This document shows positions 47,824 to 59,145 of a DNA stretch of 61,740 nt, one piece after another. Origin of the DNA: Circinella minor (Eukaryota > Mucoromycota > Mucoromycetes > Mucorales > Lichtheimiaceae); the NCBI GenBank assembly GCA_016758965.1, contig JAEPRB010000219.1, positions 4,265 through 66,004 of the forward strand, written 5' to 3'. Below the pieces are notes generated by a model that searched no databases, was not told the DNA's origin, and saw only the letters and a list, made by a program, of their open reading frames with translations. Position 1 is the stretch's first letter; every line of letters begins with the position of its first letter. A program made the position numbers and the translations under genes.

Positions 47824-50113
47824 ATGCGTTTTCTACACAGTGGTGTTATTGTCGCAATCTCCATGGCGCTGGTCGTCACTGGCTCTCCGCTGTTAACTCC
47901 AGTGCAACAAGATCTTGCAGTTACTTCTTCGGCGCTTGTTGATAATCCATCCAGTTCTTCTTTGGGAGGTTCCTCTTATGCTTCCGTAAATGCTAAATCT
48001 TATAAGAAGAAGAATAAGAAGAGCAAGAAAAAGAAGGGTTTCAGAAAAACTGATTGTCAATCTTACAATGATACTCCAGATAATGATGATGGTGACAAGG
48101 ATGACGATGATGATGGTAAGGTTTCTCATGACCATGACAAGGACGACGATGAGGACAAAGATGATTATGACCATGGCAAGGATGATGATGACGATAATGA
48201 CGACGACGACGACGACGACGATGATGATGATGATGACGATGACGACGACGACGACGACGACGATGATGATGATGATGACGACGACGACGATTATGACGAT
48301 TATGAATGCTATCCTAGTCCAGATCCAGAATCATCTGAAGGTAATTCACCTGCACCAAGCCCAGCTGAACCTCCACCACCTTCGGATGGCGATAATAATG
48401 ATGATGGTCACAGTGATGAACAACCAATCGAGACTCCAGCACCTCCGGATGGCGATGATAATGATGGTGGTGACAGTGATGAACAACCAATCGAGATTCC
48501 AGCACCTTCAGAAGGTGGTAGCAATGGTGGTGGTGATAGTGACGAAGAACCAGCTGAACCTCCAACTCCTTCAGATGGCGATAATGATAGAGATGAGGAA
48601 CCATCCCATACTGGTGGCGGCGAAGCACCTAGTTTCCCAACCCCTACCGAGGATCCATCCTTTACTCATGACATCTTAGCTGTATCGTCACCATACTATC
48701 TTCCTGATTTCGGTGCACCTGATTTTACACCCAAAGAAGAAATTCCTCGTGGACCCATTGAACGTGGTACTGTCCCCTTCAATATTCAAAGTTATCCAGA
48801 TATTTGGGCAACCCCTAGTGGTGGTCACGAAGAAGTTCAAGCCGCTGTCGCAGCAATTGATTGGAACCACGTACCTAACGCGCCTATACGTATAGCTCAA
48901 GGTACAGGTGATTTGGATATGAAGGATTATGATGTCGGTAAAGATGAACATTGTTGGTGGAGTGCTACTGGTTGTTTCAAGCCAAAGGTTCCATACCTTC
49001 CTGAAGATACTCATATTTGTTCAGAACCTGGTGATTGGGGATTGGTAAGTTTGTTTGTATTCCTTATACTTTTTCGTAAAAAAAAAAAAGGTGATAGTGA
49101 TACATTTGTTTTATCAAAAAAAAAAATACTAAAATATGTTACTCTATGTTTTTCTTTTGTACACAATATTAGACGTTTGATGACGGTCCATTGAATCCAA
49201 GAAAGATAGTTATCGACCAAAGTCCAGATGGTATAGATGAATACGCTGAACCTTATCTTTACAACTTTTTGGCGGACCAAAATCAACGAGCTACCCTTTT
49301 CTGTAAGGATTTTTTCTTAATTATCATATCAATATTTCGGATTATCTATTATATAAGAACATTAAAATAATCATATTAATCAATATATATTTATATAGAT
49401 GTTGGTTCCAATGTTGTCACATATCCTGAAGCTGCTAAACGTGCATTTGATGCTGGTCATCATCTGTGTCTCCATACCTGGTCTCATGTTGCCATGACGA
49501 CTTTAACGAATGAAGAAGTTGTTGCTGAACTTTATTGGAATCTTCGCGCTATCAAGGAGGCTACAGGAGCTACTTCAAGATGCTGGCGTCGTAAGTTCTT
49601 TTTTTTTTTCGGGAAATTTATTACAGTATGATTATTTAAAAAAGTAAACAAACTAAATGTTCATAAATTATTTAATATATAGCACCCTTCGGTGATGTTG
49701 ATGATCGTGTCCGTGCTATTGCTCATCAAATGGGTCTTGCTACTGTACTTTGGTCCAAAGATAGTCAAGATTGGCAAATGCCATCCATGTCAAATGAAGG
49801 ACAACTTGGACGAGAAATTATCGATGGATATTTCCAACAATGGATCAATGAACGTTATGCTGGCAATGATACTCATGGACATATTGGTTTGCAACATGAA
49901 TTGAACGAAGAAACAATCGGTATGGCAGAAAAATGGGTTCCTCGATTGAAAGAAGCATTCAATGTCAAGCCTATTCATGAATGCACACCTGCTGGTAAAC
50001 CTTATTGGGAAATGGGTTCAGGTAAATTCTATCCTGACGAGGACAAAGATAATGAAGAAAATGACAAGGAAGAAGGAAATTATGATGAAGAAGAGAATAA
50101 TGCATATATATAA
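47824..50113 (+). CDS. Secreted CE4 polysaccharide (chitin-type) deacetylase
   Basis: Likely removes acetyl groups from chitin, as in chitosan-walled Mucorales. Four exons (47824-49044, 49173-49302, 49399-49590, 49683-50113) give 657 residues. A signal peptide (about 1-20) is followed by a Lys-rich tract (KKKNKKSKKKK), a very long Asp tract (near residues 120-160) and three Pro/Asp/Glu-rich repeats of roughly 20 residues. The catalytic domain is at the C-terminus. Motif 1 is TFDDGP (metal Asp), motif 2 is HTWSH, motif 3 is WRPPFGDVDDR and motif 4 is LWSKDSQDW. The position usually LxHD reads LQHE. A second acidic patch (EDKDNEENDKEEGNYDEEE) ends the protein. The catalytic domain is split by three introns; the first interrupts just before TFDDGP. 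Confidence 0.92.
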
Positions 50114-50302
50114 AGAAAATTAGAAAGTAAGCTGGTTTTATCGATAAACCCCACCTCATATATATTACCAAGAAAAAGAAAGATTACCCTATAATTAACA
50201 ATAGTTTTATACATTAATATTCAAATTGTGTTAATAATTACCAAAAATAATAAAAACTTAATGATTCTTTTTATTTTAATCACGTAATCTTTTTACGTAT
50301 TG

Positions 50303-51887
50303 TCATAATTTTATTGTGGTTTGTGCAAAAGGATCAGTTCCAAACGTATCTGACGCTCCTTCTTGAAATCGAATTGTTTGTAATCTATTATCAGCTTCAA
50401 TAGGATCGATGTCATAGCGACGAAGTAGTTCATCAATTTTTTCTTGGTCTATCGAAGGAGGTATCAAAGTACTAGGTTCAACCGGTGGTAATGAATTAAA
50501 TACCTTGAGGGAAGAGGCCAAAAAAAAAAAAAGGTATATCTATTTAGCACATTATAATTTCTTTTTTTTATCACATTTACCTGACGCGCTAGCTTATATC
50601 TAAAAGTTTCTGATGGAGTATATTTTGTACTACTTAAGCTTTCTAATATATTCTCGATCGAACCGTATCGTCGTATATATTCTAATGCACGTATAGGTCC
50701 AATTCCTTGAATGGTACCAGAAAAATCAGTGCCACATAATATACAAAAATCGATAAACTGATCTCTGGTAAAGCCGAGTTGCTCGCGTGCAATAATGGGA
50801 TTGATTTCAAGAATAGGCCGATTGCGTGCAAAAAAGTATCGTAATATAGGTGCATCCCCAAATACTAATGCATCCATGTCTATAATAACCAAACTTTGGG
50901 CTATTAATAATGATATACTATTATTAGAGAGTGATAGCTATGTGTTTACCTTCTGTTACTGTGGCTGTTGTTACATTTTGCCTTGCTAGCTCTGAACACA
51001 TTGCTTCTGCTTCGTGATTTTCACAGGTCATGCAAATAAAACCCAATGTTTGTAAAAATTCAAGACATTCCTGACGCAATGCATGAGTGATACGGATCGA
51101 TCGTTTCTCTTTTGTTATTGTTGTTGTTATTGGTATAACTTCATTATTTAGTAAACAAATAAAGTTTCTCTTTTTCTTGCTATTGAACAATGAATATTTA
51201 TGGCTGAAAAGATTTACCTAAAGAATTCACCATTTGTTCATTATCATTTCTTAATTCTTGTAAAGCATCTTCAGTATCTGCTATTCGGTCACGGATCATC
51301 GATGTCATGACACTGTGTTCCCGCGCTGATAATCCACGTACGGTTTTAGTATATTTTTCGGTATCTTGAACAAGTTTCAATGCATGTTTTAAATTTGTAG
51401 CAAGTTCAACCAATTGATTTTCTATCACTGGATTACTCTCATTCTTGTTATTATTTCCTGTCGATGGATATTCTGTGGGTGTTGCCAATTGGTCCAATAT
51501 TCGAGCTGCAGCATCATCCGATAAGTCACGATACGCGTTTGTCCAAGTAGCTAATCGCATGGATCGTGCACGCTCATATTCAAGTGAAGGTTTGATTTTT
51601 CGACGACTTTTTTCACGACGTGAATGTTCAAGTTGTTTGGCTGCAATACGTTGAGCTCCATCAAACACGAAAATGGGTGTAATGCTATGCATTTGACAAT
51701 AACGTGCCATTAAATAAAATCCATAAACATGACGATGAGGATGAATTTCTTCACCATAAACAAATTTGTTAAGGTGACAACTGGCATCAAATGCAATAAC
51801 TTGATTTGATAACGCTTTTGTACGTATTGATTTTATTGATTGGGGGGCATAACGTCGTAAAAGTGCTGTTAAACCATGTACACCCAT
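50303..51887 (-). CDS. XPG/FEN1-family structure-specific nuclease
   Basis: Predicted 5'-flap or related DNA nuclease. Four exons (51887-51218, 51108-50950, 50879-50581, 50503-50303) give 442 residues. The N-domain starts MGVHGLTALLRRYAP with metal residues in AFDASCHL and FVFDG. The I-domain has EAEAMC and TEDMDALVFG. The helix-hairpin-helix region is CGTDFSGTIQGIGPIRALEY. All expected acidic ligands are present, so it should be active. Between N- and I-domains is a long, partly coiled, charged segment (about residues 95-220) longer than in FEN1. The second acceptor was chosen because it restores EKRSIRIT, matching the KRTVKVT-type strand of FEN1. Which subfamily (FEN1, Din7/Exo1-like or other) is not clear. 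Confidence 0.85.
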
Positions 51888-52300
51888 AAATATCTATAAA
51901 AAATATAATATAAGGAAACACGAATAGTAAAATTTAAGGAAAGACAATTTTGATAGAAATTATTATAAGCTCTTTTGTTATTTTTTTTCTTTTGTATTGA
52001 AAAAAAATTGATCCCCTTATATACAAATACAAATTGTTCTAAGAATAAAGGTCAAATGAGAATGGGAAAAAAGAGAAGTTTTGAGGTGGGAGAACAAGAG
52101 GGAAAGGGTTGGGAAGAGGATAGGGTAAAATGATAATGGAAAATGGTAGTAATGAATAAGGAATTTTTCTATAAAAGACGTATTAACGAGGAAATGGGAT
52201 GTGATAGATGTATTGAAATGTATAAGAAAAATGTAAAATAAAAATGTGGTGGTAATATTATAAAATGTTGAATGAATTTTTATGTTATTTGAGTTATTGT
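51888..52300. other. Intergenic
   Basis: AT/GA-rich spacer; nuclease promoter and 3' flank of the glycerol-3-phosphate dehydrogenase gene. Confidence 0.5.
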
Positions 52301-55180
52301 TTAAGCGAGAGCAGCCTTAGTTTCAGGAAGACCCATGGTAATCAAGAACTTGGCAGCCTTTTGTTTTTCTTGTTCCTGACGTGCCTTGTCCCACTTGAGT
52401 TCTTCAGCCATAATGTCAATAACTCTGGGCAAAGCTTCAAAAGCAGCTTCAGCATTCAAGAAAGCCAACCGAGTTCTACGAGCCAAGACATCAACGGCAG
52501 TACAAGCAAATTCCTCACGAACAGCATAACGCACTTCGGATTCAATATAAGGATAGTTGGGAGAAATACGATTGCCATAAACTGGGAAAAGTTTATTGGT
52601 AGGATCATCAATAGAACCAACAACCCAGGCACGATCACCATAACTATTTGCTAAATGAACAGCAACTTCGGTATCCATGCCAAATTCTTGTACCAAACGA
52701 ATAAACATGGTATTAGTAAAGCCTTTACTACCCATCAACATGACAGTTTCAGTACGGCAAGGGCCTGTAGGTTTTAAATCAAATACTTCAATGGCACGAT
52801 CAACAGTTTCTTGTGCCATGGCACGGTAAGTGGTCCATTTGCCACCAGCAATCGTGATCAGCTTGTTTTCACTCACGTTGATCATGTGATTACGTACAAG
52901 TGACTCGGTGTTTTTAGCATGGGGGTCACGAACGAGAGGTCGGATACCAGACCATGCAGCAAGTACATCACCACGACGTACCTTGACATCTAAATAGACA
53001 AAGAGCAACAATATTAGAAAAGTGCCCTGAATCTTTTTTTTATCCATTATAATCTCTCTTTATCATGATAATTTACGCCCTCCTTCCATATATCTAATAT
53101 ACCTTTGCTTAAGTAGTGAGAAACCTCATCCAAAATCCACTTCACTTCATCTTCCTTGGGCATAGGGTTTTGAGTGACTTCAGTAGGTGAATCTAATTTG
53201 TTAATAGAGTTTTTTTTTTTTGTTTAACACATGAGTTAGCCTATGTGATTTAACCGTAAACGCGACAATACATATGCAAAATAACACACAACTTACCAGT
53301 AGTACCAGCAATGGTGCTACCTTCCCAAGGCAAGAAAAAAATAACACGACCATCACTTGTAGCGGGATCAAGAAGACCCATGTTACGAGGACTATAGTAA
53401 TTAGGAAGAATGATATGAACACCAGCGGATGGTGCAACAATTTCGGTATTCTTTTTATCATCCATCTTACGCAAACCGTCAGTGAATGGGCCAGTAGCAT
53501 TGATCACACCCTATTATTTTTTAACAACAAAAAACATTATTACATTATTCTCTGTAAAAGCAGTTCCTTTTTTTTAGAAATGTATATATCATACCTTAGC
53601 CTTGACAGTCCACTCATCGCCAGTCAAAACATCCTTTACTTTAGCACCAGTAATGATACCATCATCATTCTTGATTAAATCAGTAACTTCACAATGGTTT
53701 GCAACAGCAGCCCCATGATAAGCAGCAGTCATTGCTAATGCAACGTTCATTCTAGCATCGTTATGGTGACCTAAAGTTGTATAATAGAAAATAAAAGTCA
53801 GCTGGAAAGTTTTTTTTCTATAGTTATCGGTTTGTCTCCGATACAAAAATAAAAGATAACGTGGCGTCCACGGAATGCACATGATTCTCACCATCATAAT
53901 AGACCAAAGCACCGACAAGAGCATCGTTCTTTAACATTGGGAAAGCATCCAAGGCTTTAGAACGAGTCAAAAAGTAACTACTTTCAAGAGCTTCGCGACC
54001 AGCAAACAAATCATACATTTTACAGCCAACCCAATAATAAGGAACTTGCCACCATCTATTATTAACAAAAAACGAGTTATTGTTATGATTAGTATATCAA
54101 GATCTAAATCACATGCTTCATAAGAAGTTTGGGTGGAGAGATGGAAGATGTATGTTTATGGTTGGCTTGGTTTGATACAATATGTTTTTTGACAAGCCGA
54201 CCCCGGCCGATCTCCATTTTCGGAGGCAAAAAAAAAAAGGTATAACATTTTTCGTTTGTCACCTCCTTTCCCAATTTAGGTGAGGGGGATTATGCACTGA
54301 GTTGTTTTGGTATTGTTGTTTGGTGGGTTATTTATGATAAATTATATACTCACTTGTAAACAGGCAACATGATAGGCAATTGACCTGAAAGATGAGGAGC
54401 AATATCCAAAAATATTTTTCGTTCATGCAATGCTTCTACTACGAGCTTATATTGTTCATAATCCAATTCCATAATAGCCTTTTGTAAATAACGAACACCA
54501 CCATGAACAAGCTTGGTTGAACGAGACGAGGTACCTTTCATATTAAAGATAAGTATACACGTGCAAATATAGAAAATAAACTCCGGACACATGTCAGGAG
54601 CAAAAAAAAAACCATCCATCCTTTCACTCCTCTCATTGTAAAACAAAAATATCTGTTGCCAACACACACACACACACACACCATTTTAACTCTATATTTC
54701 AAACCATTGTCAAACAAATCGATTATGCCTTTTTTTACTCCTTCTTCTTAAATTTTTGTATACCTCCTCTTCTCATTTATCACACCATCCCATATAAGAC
54801 ATTATCTATATATATTTACCTGAAGCGAAATCATCACGCTCGACGAGAGCAACCTTAAGACCACGTGTAGCAGCATCCACAGCAGTACCAGCTCCAGTAG
54901 CACCAGCTCCAACAATAAGTAAATCAAAAGGTGCTTCATCACTTTCATCGTTTTTAAGTTTCTTGATCATTTCAGAACGCGTAGGAGCTTCCCAAAATTT
55001 TTCAGGTTTAACATCCTTAGTAGGATCAGCTTCGGCGTAGACAATACCGTTGCGCGTCAATAAACCGAATGGGCGGTTTTTAGGTTGTTGTTGATCATAA
55101 AGGTAGACAGCCGAACCAACAGTTGCTGTTGCAGCAGCTGTAGAAAGTAACTTTTTTGAACGGGAAAGATTTCTCCACAT
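52301..55180 (-). CDS. GUT2: Mitochondrial FAD glycerol-3-phosphate dehydrogenase
   Basis: Oxidises glycerol 3-phosphate to dihydroxyacetone phosphate and passes electrons to ubiquinone at the inner membrane. Seven exons (55180-54820, 54534-54354, 54055-53892, 53770-53595, 53510-53297, 53192-53103, 52989-52301) give 624 residues, near yeast Gut2 (649). A mitochondrial presequence and hydrophobic segment (about 1-30, [20 protein letters not shown]) lead to the FAD-binding motif [20 protein letters not shown] and the family signature [41 protein letters not shown] and [17 protein letters not shown] follow. No calcium-binding EF-hands are present, as in other fungal forms. The first two introns are unusually long (about 285 and 298 nt); the first contains a (CA)n run and the second a GC-rich patch near 54194-54228. 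Confidence 0.97.
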
Positions 55181-57716
55181 AATATAAAATTATATTTTTG
55201 GTGGGTAGGTGTGAATAAAAATAGTTTTATGTAAAGAGAAAAAAAAAGAAAAAAAAAAGAGAGAACAAAAAAAAAGTAAGTTTACAGGAGTTATATTATA
55301 ACGCGATCAAAATCGCGGAGTGTGGGTCCCCTCCGCGGAAAATCTCCGGACTTATTATAAGTAAACACTTTTTTAGTGTGAGTAGAAAGTGGGCTTGAGC
55401 ACTCGCACGGCTTTTTGCTAACTTACAAAAGAACGGAGAAAAGGCTGACAAAAGTCCCGCTTTCTCCCCTTACTTTTCAGCATTTACGACTTCTTTATTG
55501 GTTCTTATATTCTTCCAAGAGCTACCCTTTGCAGAATAGCTTTGAAAGCTAATTATTATTTTTAAATATTTGAGTGCTTATATGTACCATACAGAATTCG
55601 TTTCGGTGTAATTTTCTACCTCAACAAACGTTTTTTTCTACCCCTCGTTTTTCTCGCTCTTCAATCTCCTCTTATTTTTCATAATAGAATAATAGCACTC
55701 CTCAACTTCAATAGAATAAAAATACTTATTGTCCTTATTTTATCTTTAAAAGTGTGAGAAAATTAACTTTTCTTCCGAATTCGGCGATAGATACCGCTGT
55801 AAAACGCCGTACCGTTCATTATTTATATGTGACAAAATTTCTAAAATAAATTTCCCCATATTTTAGTATAAGACAAAAAAAAAACCACGACATCATTTTC
55901 TACCAACTTGTGTGTTTTTGTTACACATTGTTGAACTATAAAAAGCATTAGTGTGCTTATGGTTTTTTTTTTTGTGTACACTGTTTTATTAGTTCCACAT
56001 GAAAAAGGATCTACAATAAAAAAAATGCAGATTTCGGGTTTTCAACATAATGTACCAATGATGACCATTATAGCGGGAAAAGAAGTCATAATTTTATTAG
56101 CCAAGAAGTGTCTCGCATGGAACAGAAACACCGCTATTTTTTAGTCTAGACAAAAGAAAACTTTCTATTGTTTATTGAAAAAACCAAAAAATAAGAAGAT
56201 GTAAACAAAATTACGTCTTCGGCTACCAGGGGATAACTAGGCTATGGATAACTCCTATTGTAGCCATGACGATGACCACATGCTGCAATAGTTACCCAAC
56301 AAAACGTTATTTTGTTATTTTGTAACATTACTAAATAATATTTATTTATAGCATTGAATTTTTTTTTTATGTTACCGAACAGCGATTTTTTTTTATTTAT
56401 TATCAATTATTAAACTATCACTCAGGGAACGATATGTATGTTTTATATGCGTTGTTATTTTTTTGATACTATTGGCCCATATTGTCTATAACAATTACAC
56501 TATAAATTTTTTTTAAGACCTTCGTATACCTTTATCCAGAAAAGCCTACGTATTTGACTATTTATGTATCACATACTTACACCACCCCTGAATCATCCCT
56601 ATTTATAAAAACCAGGTCTACCTGTTTACATAATGACAGAACTTTTATCTTGGCGTAATAGTACCAGATAAGAGGAAAATACGGTATGAATTTTAAAAAG
56701 CTGTTGCTAAAGGAAAGTATAAGGAATATTTAACGATGGGAAAGCCTGAACAGAAAGATTGTTTCTATTACAATAAAACTATTAGTCAATCACCAACTCA
56801 TTTATATTATTGAAAGAAGGATTATTATTGTAATATTTAATCCCATCAATAAAAAATAAAAGTTAAAAGTTAAAAAAAAATTTGAAATATATACAGTATT
56901 ATACACATATCAATTAATATTACTCCTCAGTGTTGCTGTAGAGTAAGGGGCTTAAATTTCATGAGATACAACACTAACTAGAAAAAGTTTTTTTGATGGG
57001 ACTAAATTTTATTGGTTTCACTTATAATACTGATTATCAATGTGTGATTTTTTTTATCGTCGTCAACATCGTTATCTGTATCCTTTTTAATCAACTTATA
57101 GCGAATCAAGAACAATATGCACAACATGCACAAAAGATAGTATTAATTAGAGGGGATTATTTTATTTATTAACGTCTATTATAATTATTTATGTATACTA
57201 CTACGGAACCGTTTAATACCTACTATTTCTGATCGTACTGGCATGTGAAGTACTATATATAATAAAAAAAAATCAATCTAAAATTCTGTAAAACAAAAGC
57301 ATAAAGTTAGAATGACAGGAATAGCATCTGATGATAGAGTTACACTAAAGCAGACTAGTACTAAAACATCGTGTTCTTGCATTAAAAGCTTGAACTCTTT
57401 GACTATTATACATAATAATATCTTTTTTTTCGGTAAGAAATTTCAATACACTTTCATATCCCTTACATAGGCTTAATAAATATTACGACAAGTTATACTC
57501 CAAACATGCTAATGCCTTCTTTTACTATCGGATGCTTCGCGAACACAAAATTATGTAGAAAAATTATAAGATAATAGGCTATAAATGAAACCAACAATAG
57601 TTGCTACGTACTTTTATACCTTATCATAATCAATAATAGTGGTTATTAGACTAAATACTACAAATATTACAACAACAACAGATCATCTATAAACAAAGTT
57701 ATAGTAATCTGCCCGA
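55181..57716. other. GUT2 upstream region and gene-poor DNA
   Basis: The first 200 bp upstream hold two GC-rich palindromic blocks: CGCGATCAAAATCGCG at about 55302-55317 and TCCGCGGAAAATCTCCGGA at about 55332-55350. Their isolation in AT-rich DNA suggests regulatory sites, but no factor can be named. The rest (about 55500-57700) shows no gene; short open frames are not convincing. Confidence 0.45.
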
Positions 57717-57923
57717 GTGTACATTTATGATACTGCATGTTCAACTGCATCATATGAAATAGAAAGTATTATTGAACATAAAAAGGAAAATAATGCATAT
57801 TTATTTCAGGTAAAATGGGTAGGATATAGTAATGATGATAATAGTTGGTTATCTATTGATATGTTTAATCAAAAAGATTTATTAAAGGCATATATTGAAG
57901 AACATAATCTAGGTATATTATAA
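57717..57923 (+). pseudogene. Chromodomain fragment
   Basis: The frame encodes about 68 residues with a chromodomain core: YEIESIIEHKKENN, YLFQVKWVGYSNDDNSW, then a C-terminal helix. The three aromatic-cage positions appear as Y, W and W-type residues. There is no in-frame ATG (it opens after a stop, with GTG as the first candidate), and nothing recognisable precedes it, so it is a fragment. Chromodomains usually end Ty3/Gypsy integrases, but the integrase remnant here lies downstream and the AT bias differs, so they need not be one element. Confidence 0.6.
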
Positions 57924-57958
57924 AAAAAGCATAATTTTTATTAGAATCATATAAAAAT

Positions 57959-58416
57959 TTATGGAAGGATATTATTAAAGCTTAAGAAGAATGGATTACC
58001 AATAATTATTTTTTTAGGTTTTCTTTTTTTTTTTTGGTTTAATATTCTGTATATCTCTTCTATATTTATCTTCTTTTTCAATTTTTTTTCAACTATTTTT
58101 TCTTTTTTCTGGAGTATGATTTGGATTATGTATTCGACAAATATATTTACTTTTTTTGTTATTTTTTTTCCACAAAACTTACCATCATTTTTTCCCCGTT
58201 TAAACTTATGAGTACAAAAATTATTATCCATTGATAGATAGAGGAAATGATCAGAAGAGAAAATATTTTTTATTTTATTATTTGATTTTTTTTTTCAATA
58301 ATGTTTTCTTCTATAAAATGGTCAAATTCAGAATCCATAAAGATATTTATTTCTTTGCGTAAATTCTTTTGAAGTTGAATATGATTAAGTGGAAGATAAT
58401 TGTTAATTGCAACCAT
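57959..58416 (-). pseudogene. Decayed Cys/His protein, giant-virus-like
   Basis: Readable in minus-strand pieces broken at A-runs. The first piece starts at the ATG at 58416 (MVAINNYLPLNHIQL). A shift in an A-tract near 58270 leads to NNFCTHKFKRGKNDGKFCGK. Another shift leads to KYICRIHNPNHTPEK, then a Lys-rich tail. The pattern C-H-x-F-x-RG-xxx-G-xx-CGK ... C-xx-H recalls small Cys/His proteins I associate with Mimiviridae-like giant viruses, and the high A content and Lys/Asn/Ile bias would fit. This is recognition from memory, not a search; a host repeat protein is the alternative. No complete protein is encoded. Confidence 0.4.
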
Positions 58417-58551
58417 TATGAAATTGATTTAATCTTTTGATGAATTAATTTTTAAATTAATAAAAAATTCAATTTTGTAAACATTTTAAATTTTTATTAC
58501 CAACAAAAAATTTGTTATTATTAGTTTTTGTACAAAAACTATTAGTAATGC

Positions 58552-59145
58552 ATGTGCGCCTTTGCTTGTCGTGTCTGCAAACATCGCACACATGGATTTA
58601 GTCCTTATTTTTTGGTGTGTGGTGTTGACCCCAAGCTACCTGGTGACGTTCTTCCACCATTCATTCAGCTCACTGATCAAGAACCAGAACCCTCTTTAAT
58701 TGTTCAAGGCCGTGTACCTGAAGCTCGTCGTTTGTGTGAAGCACGTATACTTGCTGAACGTAAATTAAAAAATAATGCTGCCAAGGACAAGGCCACTTGG
58801 GATGCCGTTCTTAAGCCTCAATTTTTTTCTATTGGTGATCATGTCCTTATGCGTCATGAAAACAAGTTTAGCTTGGAATATAATTGGAAAGCACCATTTA
58901 AGGTGATTGCTACCAATATTGATACGCATATTTATAAATTACAAGATCTCAATGGACATGTTTACAGCTCCTAGGTTCATACCGACCGTTTACGTCCTAT
59001 TCACATTAATTCATCTATTGGTGCTGCTCCATGGTTCGATCCTACTGCTGCTCGTGCTATGGAACATCAAGAATTACGAAATGCTGGTCATCTTACTATG
59101 TTGTTCGAGGATGTACAACAATCTGGGGAGGGGGTATTGTCGTAG
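58552..59145 (+). pseudogene. Ty3/Gypsy integrase C-terminal remnant
   Basis: End of a retrotransposon polyprotein. HRTHGFSPYFLVCGVDPKLP is the conserved segment after the integrase catalytic core, and VLMRHENKFSLEYNWKAPFK plus YKLQDLNGHVY is the integrase C-terminal beta-barrel. A single in-frame TAG at 58972-58974 interrupts it; the same frame then continues with VHTDRLRPIHIN, the usual continuation, to a stop at 59145. Catalytic core, reverse transcriptase and long terminal repeats are not seen nearby, so it is 5'-truncated. Base composition is much less AT-rich than its neighbours. Confidence 0.8.

Noticed and set aside
47990..48679. Long Met/Thr-rich open frame inside the deacetylase gene
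   Set aside because: It is the +1 shadow of the Asp/Lys-rich GAT/GAC and AAG codons; composition is driven by the true frame.
51140..51217. Using the nearest AG as acceptor in the first nuclease intron
   Set aside because: It makes a 14-nt intron and breaks the frame; the later acceptor restores the conserved EKRSIRIT strand.
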